From: Deltaproteobacteria bacterium
Lineage (GTDB): Bacteria > Desulfobacterota > Dissulfuribacteria > Dissulfuribacterales > DYLC01
DNA: 64,000 nt
Direction: 5' to 3'
Assembly (NCBI GenBank): GCA_028695735.1
Contig: JAQVIJ010000005.1
Coordinates: 62,001 to 126,000 of the forward strand
Shown: piece after piece, positions 17,773 to 27,056 of the stretch
How positions within the stretch are numbered: the stretch's first letter is position 1
How the letters are laid out: each line of letters begins with the position of its first letter
Program-made: the position numbers and the translations under genes
The notes under the pieces: model-generated
Databases searched by the model: none
The model's input: the letters and a program-made list of their open reading frames with translations, nothing else
Told to the model about the DNA's origin: nothing

Positions 17773-19911
17773 TTAAGATGAGAGTACCGAGGTAATGGCA
17801 TCGCTCAACTGGTCTAACTTTACCGGCTTGGAGATGACCGCCTCCACACCCTTGGCCTTCAGGTCCTGTCCTTCATATTCATAGCCCCAACCAGTGAGCA
17901 AAATGGCTGGAATGCCATATTCTTTGGCCTTTTGGGCCAGGTCCCAGCCGGTCAGATGGGGCATGCCCAGATCCGTTATGAGGAGTGTATATTTCCCTGA
18001 TTCTATCTCAGAAATGGCCTTTCGAGGGTCTGTAAGGGCCTTAGCCCCATACCCCAGGGATTCAATGGCCATCTGAATCATCTCGGCTATGTCGGGTTCA
18101 TCGTCCACTGTCAGGATGGTCACTCCTTTTGGAGGCTGTTTTTTGGCCTTGATATCCTTCAGGGTATTGGGTGTCAAGGTATTTATCGCTGCTGGCAGGG
18201 AGATGGTAAAGGTGGTGCCCTGTCCAGGTTGGCTTTTGACCTGAATCTCGCCTCCTGCCTGCATGATGATGCCATAGGTTACGCTGAGACCAAGCCCTGA
18301 AGACTGCGGTCCTTTGGTGGTGAAGAATGGGTCGAAGATGCGTTTTTTCAGTTCATCCGGTATCCCTGTGCCTGTGTCTGTAATTTCTATTACAATATTG
18401 TTTCCCTTGAGTGTTGTGCTGATGGTTAGCGTGCCACCCTTCGGCATGGCGTCTATGGCATTCAGGAAGAGGTTTATGAGCACCTCCCTGAGGTCTGTTG
18501 GGTTGATTGCAGCGGGTTCCACCTGAGAGAAATCCAGTTCCACAACAAATGGAATGCCCTGTTTTTCATATTCCGCCTTCCATTTGGGCTCCAGCAGGCG
18601 AATAGTGTCTTCGATGATGGCATTGACATCCGCATATGCTGCTTTAGAGGTGTCTTTCTGATGCAGTCTGGTGTAGTTTTGTATGCGTCTTACGATATAA
18701 GCGCCGTCAGTGGCGGCCGTCAGGATGTTTTCAAGGCGTTTTCTGGCCTTGGGGTCCATGGTCTCCTTGAGCAGTAACTCCGCATTGCCCATGATGATGG
18801 TCAGGATGTTGTTGAAGTCGTGGGCGATACCTCCGGCCATGGCCCCAAGGGCGCTCAATTTCTCGCTCTGGAGCATCTTTTCCGCCATTTTTTTCTGCTC
18901 TGTGAGGTCATGAAACATGACCATGTAGTTGCAGTCAGTCTGCGCACCCTGCTTCAATTGGTCAGCTATGGGGTGCAGGAAGATGTCGATGGAAATGTTT
19001 TGTCCGTCCGTTTTTGTGACAGGTATATCGGAGAACCGGACGGATTCTTTTTTGCTTATGGCCTGTTGAATGGTCTGGTAATGAACGGGATTTTGAAAGA
19101 TGTGCTCCAGGGTATTGTTCATGATTTCGCTTGGCGCTGCACCCAGCATGAAAAGAAAGCGCGGGTTGGCCATGATCACCCTGCCCTGGCCGTCTAAAAG
19201 GCAGATGCCCTCGGGATTGTTTCTTACGATGGCTTCCAGGTGACTGAGAGTGCTTTTGAGGTTTTTGTTGGCAGCCAATACATCTTTGGTCTTAAGCTCC
19301 ACCAATTTTTCAAGATTCTTACGGTGGTCTTCCAGCTCCTGTTTGAGTGTGGTGGACTGCAACAGGTTTGCGATGATGTTTGCCAGAATGACCAACTCAC
19401 GGCGTTGATATGGTAGAATATCTCGAGGTTGGCTGGCGCTGAGATTCAGCACACCCTCTTTTGCAAGGGGAAGACATGCCAGGCATCCGGGTTTGATTAC
19501 TGCATTGTTACCATTTGCAATATGATATTGGGAACAATCCTGAATGAATACAGGATTTTGGCTTTCAAATACCTGCCATGCTATGCTTGGACCAGGCCCG
19601 AATGAGAGGTCTTTGTTGAATGTTTTTTGATTTTGTTCGGCCAGGATATCCCAGACGCCTGCAGCAGCCTTCAGCCTCAGACAGTTGGCCGATTGGTCGT
19701 ATAACAGGATGGAGACATTGTCGAAGCGGGTCTCTTCCAGGAGAATGCGCAGTATCTGCTGCACCACATCCTCTCGCGAGACGCTGTGTATGGCAAGATT
19801 GACGATGCGGGAGACTATGCCCAGAGTCTCCAGCGCCTCATTTTTTTGTTCCCGGATGTTCAAAAAGCCTTCCTGAAGCATGTTTGTGAGTTCTTCGTCC
19901 ATATTGTTCAA
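17773..19911 (-). CDS. Hybrid sensor histidine kinase (GAF-PAS-HisKA-HATPase-REC)
   Basis: 712 aa without membrane segments, so a cytosolic sensor. Domains in order: GAF (~30-190), a short coiled coil, PAS (~230-345, with ICLLDGQGRVIMANPRF), HisKA with phospho-acceptor His364 in GGIAHDFNN, HATPase with GTGIPDELKKRIFDPFFTTKG and GLGLSVTYGI, then a C-terminal receiver domain with VDDEPD, phospho-acceptor Asp in LLITDLGMP and the Lys in VISKPVKL. It lies 37 bp after the HDOD gene, with which it probably forms an operon. No DNA-binding output domain, so it likely passes phosphate through its own REC or to another regulator. Confidence 0.93.
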   Translation of the reverse strand: MNNMDEELTNMLQEGFLNIREQKNEALETLGIVSRIVNLAIHSVSREDVVQQILRILLEETRFDNVSILLYDQSANCLRLKAAAGVWDILAEQNQKTFNKDLSFGPGPSIAWQVFESQNPVFIQDCSQYHIANGNNAVIKPGCLACLPLAKEGVLNLSASQPRDILPYQRRELVILANIIANLLQSTTLKQELEDHRKNLEKLVELKTKDVLAANKNLKSTLSHLEAIVRNNPEGICLLDGQGRVIMANPRFLFMLGAAPSEIMNNTLEHIFQNPVHYQTIQQAISKKESVRFSDIPVTKTDGQNISIDIFLHPIADQLKQGAQTDCNYMVMFHDLTEQKKMAEKMLQSEKLSALGAMAGGIAHDFNNILTIIMGNAELLLKETMDPKARKRLENILTAATDGAYIVRRIQNYTRLHQKDTSKAAYADVNAIIEDTIRLLEPKWKAEYEKQGIPFVVELDFSQVEPAAINPTDLREVLINLFLNAIDAMPKGGTLTISTTLKGNNIVIEITDTGTGIPDELKKRIFDPFFTTKGPQSSGLGLSVTYGIIMQAGGEIQVKSQPGQGTTFTISLPAAINTLTPNTLKDIKAKKQPPKGVTILTVDDEPDIAEMIQMAIESLGYGAKALTDPRKAISEIESGKYTLLITDLGMPHLTGWDLAQKAKEYGIPAILLTGWGYEYEGQDLKAKGVEAVISKPVKLDQLSDAITSVLSS

Positions 19912-19948
19912 TCCTTATTTGTGTTTCATGTCCTGTTTAGGTGATAGG

Positions 19949-20827
19949 TTAGATGAATTGTTTTAACATATCTTGTGCCTTTTCATTTATGTCCGGCAGG
20001 GTGTTTAAGAGTTCTATATAGTTTTCCTCTGAAATATGCAACAGTGCTGCGACATCCTTGCATGAGGATGGAATGACGGCCGAAAGTTGAGTGGGTCTTG
20101 GGCCGTTTGTAGCTGTATCTGAATTGGATAGGTGTTCGGCCATTGCCACCAATCCTGTTTCAAGGATGTGTGTTGTTGCATTTTGCGGCTCATGATGTAG
20201 CAGAATAACTGCGGCAAAGACCTCAGGCATTCCCCATTTTTTTGCAAGGATATGGCCTACTTGGCAATGTGTGACACCAACGGCCTTCTCGGCCTCATAT
20301 ATGCCTGCATGGGGTTTTGACAGAGTCTTTTCGAACAGATCCGGAAGATATACGGCCATGGCAAGGCGGCCGATATCGTGTAACAGCCCCAGGATATACA
20401 TCTCTTCTCGAGGAATGGTGGGGGCGTATCTCCTGGCCAGTTCGGCGCTGAGCATTGCAGTGAGAATGGAGTGATGCCAGAAGGATTTGTTGCTAAAGGA
20501 TGGCGCTGTTTTTTTATTGCGGAATTGCTGGAGCAGCGCTACTGTCAGGCAGATGTTTTGAATCTCCCTTGTGCCAAGTACGAGGATAGCCTTTTTGATG
20601 TCATGAATGCCGCCTCTCACGCCATAAAAGGAGCTGTTGGCAAAGCGAAGCACCTGTGAGGACAGGCCAGGGTCTGCTTGCAGCAGCTCTTCTATCTGCC
20701 TGATGTCGCTGTCCGTATTGCGCATCAACGAGAGGATGCGGCAGAGGTTGGGATTGGGGCTGGGCAGCCATTCCAGTTGTGGAATGAGGTCTCTCAAGGC
20801 TTGTGTGTTGAGTTCGTTTGTCGGCAT
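19949..20827 (-). CDS. HDOD domain signalling protein
   Basis: 292 aa. An HDOD domain fills residues ~15-210: QLEWLPSPNPNLCRILSLM, then a metal-less HD-like core with ILGLLHDIGRLAMAVYLPDL and VTHCQVGHILAKKWGMP. HDOD proteins act as scaffolds in stress, chemotaxis and second-messenger signalling, usually without hydrolase activity. The ATG at 20827 is preferred because GAGGA sits 5 nt upstream; the in-frame ATG 12 bp earlier has none. It is the first gene of the operon with the hybrid kinase and cmk. Confidence 0.88.
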   Translation of the reverse strand: MPTNELNTQALRDLIPQLEWLPSPNPNLCRILSLMRNTDSDIRQIEELLQADPGLSSQVLRFANSSFYGVRGGIHDIKKAILVLGTREIQNICLTVALLQQFRNKKTAPSFSNKSFWHHSILTAMLSAELARRYAPTIPREEMYILGLLHDIGRLAMAVYLPDLFEKTLSKPHAGIYEAEKAVGVTHCQVGHILAKKWGMPEVFAAVILLHHEPQNATTHILETGLVAMAEHLSNSDTATNGPRPTQLSAVIPSSCKDVAALLHISEENYIELLNTLPDINEKAQDMLKQFI

Positions 20828-21189
20828 ATCATTCCTCATGAGGTGTCAGGCCGTATAAATTTGGGCTTCCTTCCTCCCTTGACAAGGGGAGGGGTGGTAG
20901 GGGTTCTCTCGCATCGGATACAAAAGATGGTTCAATCAGGATATTTGACATTATTTAATATTATTATCACGTGAGGTGGGTTTTGAAAACAACTTTTGAG
21001 GATAAGATTCAAATTTCGCTCAAACCAAACCGAAGACAATTTACAACTCAGCCAAGGCGTTATTGTTTTTATGGCAAATTTAATCACGGAATATAGGTCT
21101 TAACTTCTTGACAAGATGTTTGTTTTGTAATAAAGGTATCATCACCGTTTGTATTTTGCGTTAAATAAATCCTTAAAGGAGGGATTTCA
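20828..21189. other. Divergent intergenic region with palindrome and promoter
   Basis: A gene-free stretch between the HDOD gene and the DUF3373 porin-like gene. It holds a GC-rich palindrome at 20871-20895 and, near the right end, TTGACA at 21108-21113, a plausible -35 box. Candidate -10 sequences (TAATAA, TAAAGG) are poor, so an activator may be needed. AAAGGAGGG at 21175-21183 is a strong ribosome site for the next gene. I see no riboswitch or small ORF. Confidence 0.45.
20871..20895. repeat. Short GC-rich palindrome
   Basis: The sequence CCTCCCTTGACAAGGGGAGG is a near-perfect inverted repeat. It is a form of intergenic palindrome common in many bacterial genomes. Without a T-tract it is unlikely to be a terminator. 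Confidence 0.5.
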
Positions 21190-22977
21190 ATGAAGAAAAT
21201 TTGGCTTGGTTTAGTGGCTGGTACATTTCTGTTGCCGGCTCCCATGCAGGCGATAGCTGCACCGCCCACAGCGGATCAGCTGGCTGCGCAGGTCGAAGCG
21301 CTCACAAAGCAGCTTGAGAGTCTTAAGCAGCAGATGGCTGAGGTCAAGGCCGCTCAGGACAAGACCTCTTCCACTGTGGAGTCTGTTTCCGAAAAGGTGG
21401 AAAAGTCTGCTAAATCCTTAAAGAGCAACCTGGAGTTTTCTGGAGACTATCGTTTCAGGGTCGATTCAACTCGTGCCCATGTAACCAACTATTGGAACCA
21501 GATGGATGTGCTCACCGCATCCAACACTATGACTCAATGGAATTCAGCCCAATTGGGCCAGAATCTGATGCCCATGATGGCCATGTTTCCTCCTGCCCTT
21601 CAGCAGCAGCTTGGTGGCGTGATGCAGCAGTGGGATTCCATGTCCCAGCAGCAGCGGTTTGCGGTTTTGAACGGCATGATGGGCGCCCTCACCGAGCAGC
21701 AGCGCGCGGCCATGATGAACATGTTCGGTGCCGAGATGCAGAAGTCCTACAAGACGCAGAATGACCTGCTCTACACCAACAGGCTGCGTCTGAACATGAA
21801 CGCCAAGCCCACCGAGAATGTGGAATTCAAGGGTCGTCTTGCCATGTATAAGATATGGGGAATGGAGTCTGCTGAAGCAACTGCGGTGCCTTTCGGCATG
21901 AATGGCTTTTTGTACGACCCCAATATCACCCGTCGTCCCAACGACAACACCGTTCGTGTGGAGATGGCCTATGTGAGCTGGACCGATATCGGCGGCCTGC
22001 CCATCTGGTTTTCTGTTGGCCGTCGCCCCACAGCAGATGGCCCGCCACTCAACCTAAAATACAACTATGACAAGCGCTATGCCACGCCTGTTGCACTTGG
22101 TGTGGACTGGACATTCGACGGTCTGACCCTGGGTTATGCGTACTCCGATCCTGTTCCAGGCAAGGCGCGTATCTGTTACGGCCGCGGTTATGAGGCCGGT
22201 TTTGCCAATATCCCCAATACGCCTTCCCTGAACGATACAGACCTCTACGGTCTGAGCTGGGATATCATTGATGACAAGAGCCAGAACCTCTTTGCCAATG
22301 TGCAGCTCTTCAAGGCAGCTGATGTGCCAAACTATATGGAGATGAGGCCCATAAACTTCCCCATGTTGGTGGACCCGGGTCAGCCTCTCCCCATCAACGA
22401 TCCTTTGATGTCCACTGCCTACAAGGGCTATCAGGTGGGTGACATCTATCACCTGAGCGGTGTATTCATGCACAAGCTCATGGGCATAGATTACTTCCTG
22501 AGCGCAGGTCTGAGCCGCACCGACAACCGTTTCGTGGATCACTATGGTATGTATCCAGGCCTTTTGAATGCCCCTGGCGAGGATGAGAATCATTGGGGCT
22601 GGGCTGCCTTCCTGGGTGTACGCATTCCAGTGGAGCAGTTGAACAGCAAGATCGGTCTGGAATACAACCATGGCTCTCAGTACTGGATCAACTTCACGCC
22701 TGCTGCTGACGACCTCTACCTCTCCAAGCTGGCTACCCGTGGTGATGTGGCCGAGGTGTACTGGATATATGATATTCCTGACACCCCGCTTACCAAGTTC
22801 GGTAAGGCCTTTATTCGTGCCGGTTATCAGTACTACTGGATCGACTACACCAACAGCGGTAGCTGGATGGGCAAGCCTATCAAGATGGAGGATGCCAAGA
22901 GCGTGTTGAACGCACAGCAGTTTGCACCGGTGGATCGAATGAACAACTTCTATGCCACCTTCGAGGTCTTCTTCTAA
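21190..22977 (+). CDS. DUF3373-family outer membrane porin-like protein
   Basis: 595 aa with a Sec signal peptide (cleavage expected after AIAA near residue 28). Residues ~30-80 form a coiled coil (LAAQVEALTKQLESLKQQMAEV), a pattern of porins that tether to the periplasm. From ~85 on, alternating amphipathic strands end in FYATFEVFF with a terminal Phe, the outer-membrane insertion signal. A Met/Gln-rich insert lies near residues 130-180. It has its own ribosome site and a strong terminator at 23011, so it is monocistronic. DUF3373 proteins are abundant envelope proteins in Desulfobacterota and relatives; the transported substrate is unknown. Confidence 0.88.
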   Translation: MKKIWLGLVAGTFLLPAPMQAIAAPPTADQLAAQVEALTKQLESLKQQMAEVKAAQDKTSSTVESVSEKVEKSAKSLKSNLEFSGDYRFRVDSTRAHVTNYWNQMDVLTASNTMTQWNSAQLGQNLMPMMAMFPPALQQQLGGVMQQWDSMSQQQRFAVLNGMMGALTEQQRAAMMNMFGAEMQKSYKTQNDLLYTNRLRLNMNAKPTENVEFKGRLAMYKIWGMESAEATAVPFGMNGFLYDPNITRRPNDNTVRVEMAYVSWTDIGGLPIWFSVGRRPTADGPPLNLKYNYDKRYATPVALGVDWTFDGLTLGYAYSDPVPGKARICYGRGYEAGFANIPNTPSLNDTDLYGLSWDIIDDKSQNLFANVQLFKAADVPNYMEMRPINFPMLVDPGQPLPINDPLMSTAYKGYQVGDIYHLSGVFMHKLMGIDYFLSAGLSRTDNRFVDHYGMYPGLLNAPGEDENHWGWAAFLGVRIPVEQLNSKIGLEYNHGSQYWINFTPAADDLYLSKLATRGDVAEVYWIYDIPDTPLTKFGKAFIRAGYQYYWIDYTNSGSWMGKPIKMEDAKSVLNAQQFAPVDRMNNFYATFEVFF

Positions 22978-23010
22978 AGCATAAAGCTGTGGCATAATAC
23001 CTTGCTTACC

Positions 23011-23038
23011 AAAGGGGCTGGAGACAGCCCCTTTTTTT
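23011..23038 (+). terminator. Rho-independent terminator after DUF3373 gene
   Basis: A 10-bp perfect stem, AAAGGGGCTG paired with CAGCCCCTTT around a GAGA loop, runs into a T-tract. It is 33 bp past the stop codon. Confidence 0.9.
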
Positions 23039-23082
23039 GTGCCCGTTGTGTCTCTATGTCTCAGGTCATTGGCGTCTCGTCA

Positions 23083-23120
23083 TGATACACTTGAGACACA
23101 TTGATACACCATTGATACAA
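23083..23120. repeat. Cluster of phased TGATACAC repeats
   Basis: TGATACAC, TGAGACAC, TGATACAC and TGATACAA start at 23083, 23092, 23102 and 23113, about one DNA turn apart. A reversed copy TGTCTCA lies at 23058-23064. They sit between the DUF3373 terminator and the cydAB cluster, so a repressor or activator binding array for the oxidase genes is possible. Confidence 0.45.
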
Positions 23121-23236
23121 AAGGCATGAAAACGCAGGGCAGGGCATTGAACTTATCGTAAGAATATCAGATAGTTGTTTCTATATTACTTGGCATTGTC
23201 TTTGAATGTAAAGAACAGCAACAAGGTAGCGCTACG

Positions 23237-23283
23237 CCTCATTCTTCTATCCTCATTCATGCAAGCGATGAGGGAGAATGAGG
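23237..23283. repeat. Stem-loop upstream of the cydAB cluster
   Basis: CCTCATTCT and AGAATGAGG form the base of an imperfect stem, with CTCAT/ATGAG pairing inside. It follows a small palindrome TAGCGCTA at 23226-23233. No T-tract follows, so this may be a leader structure or a relic repeat rather than a terminator. Confidence 0.4.
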
Positions 23284-23410
23284 CTGGGGTCTCTCTTAGT
23301 TTGCGATGCAGGGTTTGGTAAGTCTTATTTCCCGCATACGGTTAAGGGAACAGGAAAGGTTGCTGTGCAGGCCATGTGCCTGTCCGTAAAACAACATGAC
23401 AGGATGGTTT

Positions 23411-23617
23411 ATGCCAACAGAGCAGGAACTTTTCAAAAAGGTATCGAGGCTGGTGACCGATATGATCATCCTGGCGGATGAGGGGGATGAGTTCTGCCAG
23501 CACGACAATTGTCATCTGCTTTTCAGTATCATTCGGGATTCGGCTTATCGCATTAAACAGGAGCTGGAACGGCAACAGCAGGTATCTCAACTATCTATTT
23601 CCTGCGGATGCCGTTAG
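23411..23617 (+). CDS. Small conserved-looking protein preceding cydAB, 68 aa
   Basis: Reads MPTEQELFKKVSRLVTDMI at the start, then acidic residues, FCQHDNCHLLFSIIRDSAYRI, a charged helix and a terminal CGC. I recall very similar short proteins in other Desulfobacterota, which supports a real gene. ATG 23411 follows AGGATGG and is preferred to ATG 23396. The paired acidic/cysteine/histidine residues could bind metal, but no function is known. It ends 45 bp before cydA on the same strand and is probably on the same transcript. Confidence 0.6.
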   Translation: MPTEQELFKKVSRLVTDMIILADEGDEFCQHDNCHLLFSIIRDSAYRIKQELERQQQVSQLSISCGCR

Positions 23618-23662
23618 CCCCTTTTTAAACACAAAATCTTTTATTTCAAGGAGGCAAGGCCT

Positions 23663-24964
23663 ATGGATGTCTTGATGTTGTCCAGGTTGCAGTTCGCTGT
23701 AGCCACTATGTTTCACTTTCTTTTCGTGCCCCTGACACTGGGGCTTTCCATCCTCACAGCCATCTATGAGACCATGTATGTCAAGACCGGCGACGAGGAT
23801 TACAAGCGGGCGGCCAAGTTTTGGGGTAAGCTTTTTCTCATAAACTTTGCCCTGGGTGTGGTGACCGGTATCACCCTTGAGTTTCAGTTCGGCACCAACT
23901 GGTCCAGTTATTCCAAGTATGTGGGTGATATCTTTGGTTCCCTTTTGGCCATTGAGGCCACCCTGGCCTTTTATTTAGAGTCCACCTTCATCGGTGTCTG
24001 GATCTTCACATGGAACAAGGTCAAGCCCAAGACACACGCCCTATTTATCTGGCTGGTGGCCATTGCATCCAATATCTCCGCCCTCTGGATTCTGATAGCC
24101 AATGGCTGGATGCAGCACCCTGTGGGATATACCATGCGAAACGGCCGAGCGGAGCTGGTGGATTTCTGGGCGGTTATTACCAATAAATTTGCGGTGTTGG
24201 AGTTTATGCACACCGTATCAGGCGCCTATATCCTTGCCGGGTTCTTTGTGATGGGGGTGTGCGGCTATCATCTGCTGCGGAAAAACGAGGTGCAGTTCTT
24301 CAAAAAGTCCTTCAATGTGGCCGTGACCTTTGCCCTGGTCTTTGCCCTTTTCGAGGCCTTTAACGGCCATCTGCATGGTGCAGAGGTGGCAGAGACTCAG
24401 CCTGCAAAGCTGGCAGCCATGGAGTCCCATTGGGAGACCGCCTCCAGTGTGCCCATGTATTTGTTGCAGATTCCTGATCCGGCCAATGAAAGAAACAGCG
24501 TGCAGGCCATTCCCATTCCAGGCATGTTGAGCATGTTGGCGCATCATGACCCATCGGCAACGGTCAAGGGTTTAAAGGACTTCCCTGCATCTGAAAGGCC
24601 ACCTGTAACCCTTACCTTCTGGTCATTCAGGCTCATGGTGGGCCTGGGCTTTCTCTTCATTCTCATAGCCGGGCTCGGCTGGCTCAAGCGAAACGACATT
24701 GAAAATCAGGCCGGCTTGCTCAAGCTCTTTATCTATGCCATACCATTGCCTTATCTGGCGTTGGAATTGGGTTGGGCTGTGGCTGAGGTGGGTCGTCAGC
24801 CCTGGATTGTCTATGGGCTCATGAAGACAGCGGATGCTGTTTCTATTCTGGATGTGAGCCAGGTGGCCATTTCTTTAACGGCCTTTGTGGTCTTTTATTC
24901 CATTCTTGGCCTGATTGATTTCTATCTCCTGTCCAAATATGCCCGTAAAGGGCCTGTACACTAA
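23663..24964 (+). CDS. cydA: Cytochrome bd quinol oxidase subunit I
   Basis: Oxidises quinol and reduces oxygen to water in the cytoplasmic membrane. His18 in MFHFLFVPLTLG is the expected heme ligand; the quinol-side motif GRQPWIVYGLM and about nine membrane segments are present. At 433 aa the quinol loop is short, as in the CioA/short-Q-loop group. CAAGGAGG precedes the ATG. It forms a pair with cydB 18 bp downstream. In an otherwise anaerobic-looking gene set it likely serves oxygen detoxification. Confidence 0.96.
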   Translation: MDVLMLSRLQFAVATMFHFLFVPLTLGLSILTAIYETMYVKTGDEDYKRAAKFWGKLFLINFALGVVTGITLEFQFGTNWSSYSKYVGDIFGSLLAIEATLAFYLESTFIGVWIFTWNKVKPKTHALFIWLVAIASNISALWILIANGWMQHPVGYTMRNGRAELVDFWAVITNKFAVLEFMHTVSGAYILAGFFVMGVCGYHLLRKNEVQFFKKSFNVAVTFALVFALFEAFNGHLHGAEVAETQPAKLAAMESHWETASSVPMYLLQIPDPANERNSVQAIPIPGMLSMLAHHDPSATVKGLKDFPASERPPVTLTFWSFRLMVGLGFLFILIAGLGWLKRNDIENQAGLLKLFIYAIPLPYLALELGWAVAEVGRQPWIVYGLMKTADAVSILDVSQVAISLTAFVVFYSILGLIDFYLLSKYARKGPVH

Positions 24965-24982
24965 AAAAGGAGGAATAACTCT

Positions 24983-26008
24983 ATGCTTGAGACCATTTGG
25001 TTTATACTTTGGGGTGTTTTGTGGGCTGTCTATTTCATGCTGGATGGATTTGACTTAGGGCTTGGAACACTGCTTCCTGTGCTTTCCAAGAACGAAACGG
25101 ATCGCCGCATCATCTATAACTCCATGGGGCCGTTTTGGGATGGCAATGAGGTCTGGCTCATCACCGCAGGTGGTGCCACCTTTGCAGCCTTTCCTGTGGC
25201 CTATGCGGTGATGTTCAATGGCCTGTATTCCGCACTGCTACTGCTGCTGTTTGCCTTGATCATTCGCGGGGTGTGCTTTGAGTTCAGAAACAAGATTGAC
25301 AGTGATGGTTGGCGCGGGTTGTGGGATGCGGCCATGGTGATCGGCAGCTTTTTGCCTGCCCTGCTTTTGGGTGTGGCCTTTGCCAATATCTTTGAAGGTC
25401 TGCCCATTGATCAAGACGGTGTGTTTCAGGGTGGTCTCTTTACCCTTCTAAACCCCTACGGCCTGGCAGGCGGCGTGCTCTTTGTCCTGCTCTTTTTAGT
25501 GCACGGAAGCCTGTGGTTGGCACTCAAATCAGAAGGGGCGCTGCAACAGAGGGCTGGCGCCATGGCCAAAAAGCTCTGGCCGGTGCTTCTGGTGGTAGCG
25601 GTCTTGTTTTTGGCCTTTACCTTGGTGGCCACAGACCTCTTCAATAACTACTTCAAAATGCCTGTGCTTTGGATTCTTCCCTTGATAGCCGTGCTCGCCC
25701 TGTTGGGGACCTTTGTGTTCATTCGACAGGCCGCCTGGCTCAAGGCCTGGCTGTCCTCGGCCGTGACCATTCTATTTGTGACATTCTTCGGTGTGGCAGG
25801 CCTTTTCCCCAGACTTTTGCCTTCAAGTCTCAATCCGGCCTATAGCATTACCATTCAAAATGGGGCTGCCAGCCAGTTGACCCTTAAGATCATGTTGGTG
25901 GTGGCATTGATTATGGTGCCCATCGTCATTGCATATCAACTGTGGGTGTATCTGTTCTTGGGAAATAAGGTGACAGAAAAGGACCTGGCCTATGAAGAGG
26001 CATATTGA
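24983..26008 (+). CDS. cydB: Cytochrome bd quinol oxidase subunit II
   Basis: 341 aa, about eight membrane segments. Diagnostic stretches are MLDGFDLGLGTLLP near the N terminus and GPFWDGNEVWLITAGG. AAAAAAGGAGG precedes the ATG. It partners CydA to form the heme-bearing oxidase. No cydX-like small gene or cydDC transporter was recognised nearby. Confidence 0.96.
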   Translation: MLETIWFILWGVLWAVYFMLDGFDLGLGTLLPVLSKNETDRRIIYNSMGPFWDGNEVWLITAGGATFAAFPVAYAVMFNGLYSALLLLLFALIIRGVCFEFRNKIDSDGWRGLWDAAMVIGSFLPALLLGVAFANIFEGLPIDQDGVFQGGLFTLLNPYGLAGGVLFVLLFLVHGSLWLALKSEGALQQRAGAMAKKLWPVLLVVAVLFLAFTLVATDLFNNYFKMPVLWILPLIAVLALLGTFVFIRQAAWLKAWLSSAVTILFVTFFGVAGLFPRLLPSSLNPAYSITIQNGAASQLTLKIMLVVALIMVPIVIAYQLWVYLFLGNKVTEKDLAYEEAY

Positions 26009-26083
26009 CAGACTTGTCTAAATATTTTTTTTATTAAATCTATCGAGATGTTCTCATAAATAAAACATAAGGAGGGTTTTGTT

Positions 26084-27028
26084 ATGTTCAAAGAAGGTGT
26101 GTCTGTTGGTTTGGGTGTGGGATTGGCATTGTTGGCATCTTCGGCTGTGGCGGGTCACTTTGATCAGTATGTAATGCCGGTCAGTAATCCCATCTATGAT
26201 GGCGATGCCCGAAATGTCACCATGGTGCGGCCTATTTATCTGCGTCAAAACCTGCCTGACAAGGTGGATACCATTGTGGGAAAGGTGCCTTTGGGTGGAT
26301 ATGTGAATGGTTTTGCCCTTCAGGCCAGCTATGCCATCAATGAGCGGATGTCCATAGTTGCAGTGAAAGACGGCTATGTGGATTGCAATCCTGACCACAC
26401 CTTAAACGACCATAACGGCTGGGCTGATATCGCTGCCGGGCTTCAGTATTCGTTTTTGTATATGCCCGAGCAGGATTTCATTTTGACAGGCCGTTTGGTG
26501 TACGAGAGCACTACTGGAAGCGATCAGGTCTTTCAGGGCAATGGAGATGGCAATATCAATCCCAGCATACTGTTTTTGAAGGGTTTTAATGGGTTTCAGT
26601 TCTCCGGCGCCCTTGGCCTGGTACTCCCCGTGGACAATGATGAGGAAAATACCCTGTTTTATGACTCCTGGCATGTGAGCTATGCAGTTACGCCCTGGTT
26701 CCATCCCCTGGTGGAACTCAATCATTTCCATGTGTTGAGTGCAGGGGACAGGGATGTGCCCAAGGCTGGCCTTGGCGCCATCGGTACCCATCAGGAGGAC
26801 GATCTGGTCGCTGGCATTGCCAAGTTCAATGGCTGTGATATCATCAATTTAGGTGGTAAGCACAGTGATGATAATAGAGACATGGTCACAATGGCTCTGG
26901 GTGCCCGTTTCAAGGTGAATCAGTGGGTGGATTTGGGTGCTGTCTATGAGTTTCCGCTTACGGATGATTCCAAAGGCCTGTTGCAGGATCGTCTGATGGT
27001 GGATGCCATGTTCACTCTTCGCTTCTAG
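26084..27028 (+). CDS. Predicted outer-membrane beta-barrel protein
   Basis: 314 aa with a signal peptide (GLALLASSAVA, cleavage near residue 23). The mature part alternates hydrophobic/polar residues in barrel strands, for example GFALQASYAINERMSIVAV and WHVSYAVTPWFHPLVEL, and ends in MFTLRF with a terminal Phe. An N-x-D-rich segment GNGDGNINPSILF and a DNDEEN loop could bind calcium. TAAGGAGGG lies 7 nt before the ATG. 75 bp follow cydB and a terminator follows the gene, so it could be the last gene of the cyd transcript. The substrate is unknown. Confidence 0.75.
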   Translation: MFKEGVSVGLGVGLALLASSAVAGHFDQYVMPVSNPIYDGDARNVTMVRPIYLRQNLPDKVDTIVGKVPLGGYVNGFALQASYAINERMSIVAVKDGYVDCNPDHTLNDHNGWADIAAGLQYSFLYMPEQDFILTGRLVYESTTGSDQVFQGNGDGNINPSILFLKGFNGFQFSGALGLVLPVDNDEENTLFYDSWHVSYAVTPWFHPLVELNHFHVLSAGDRDVPKAGLGAIGTHQEDDLVAGIAKFNGCDIINLGGKHSDDNRDMVTMALGARFKVNQWVDLGAVYEFPLTDDSKGLLQDRLMVDAMFTLRF

Positions 27029-27056
27029 TCTTAACCCGTTTGCGAAGTATTTTTTA

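Noticed and set aside
20871-20895. Terminator between HDOD and porin genes
   Set aside because: The palindrome has no T-tract and lies between divergent gene starts, so termination is unlikely.
22054-22995. 313-codon minus-strand frame
   Set aside because: Antisense to the DUF3373 gene, with no plausible start signal or domain.
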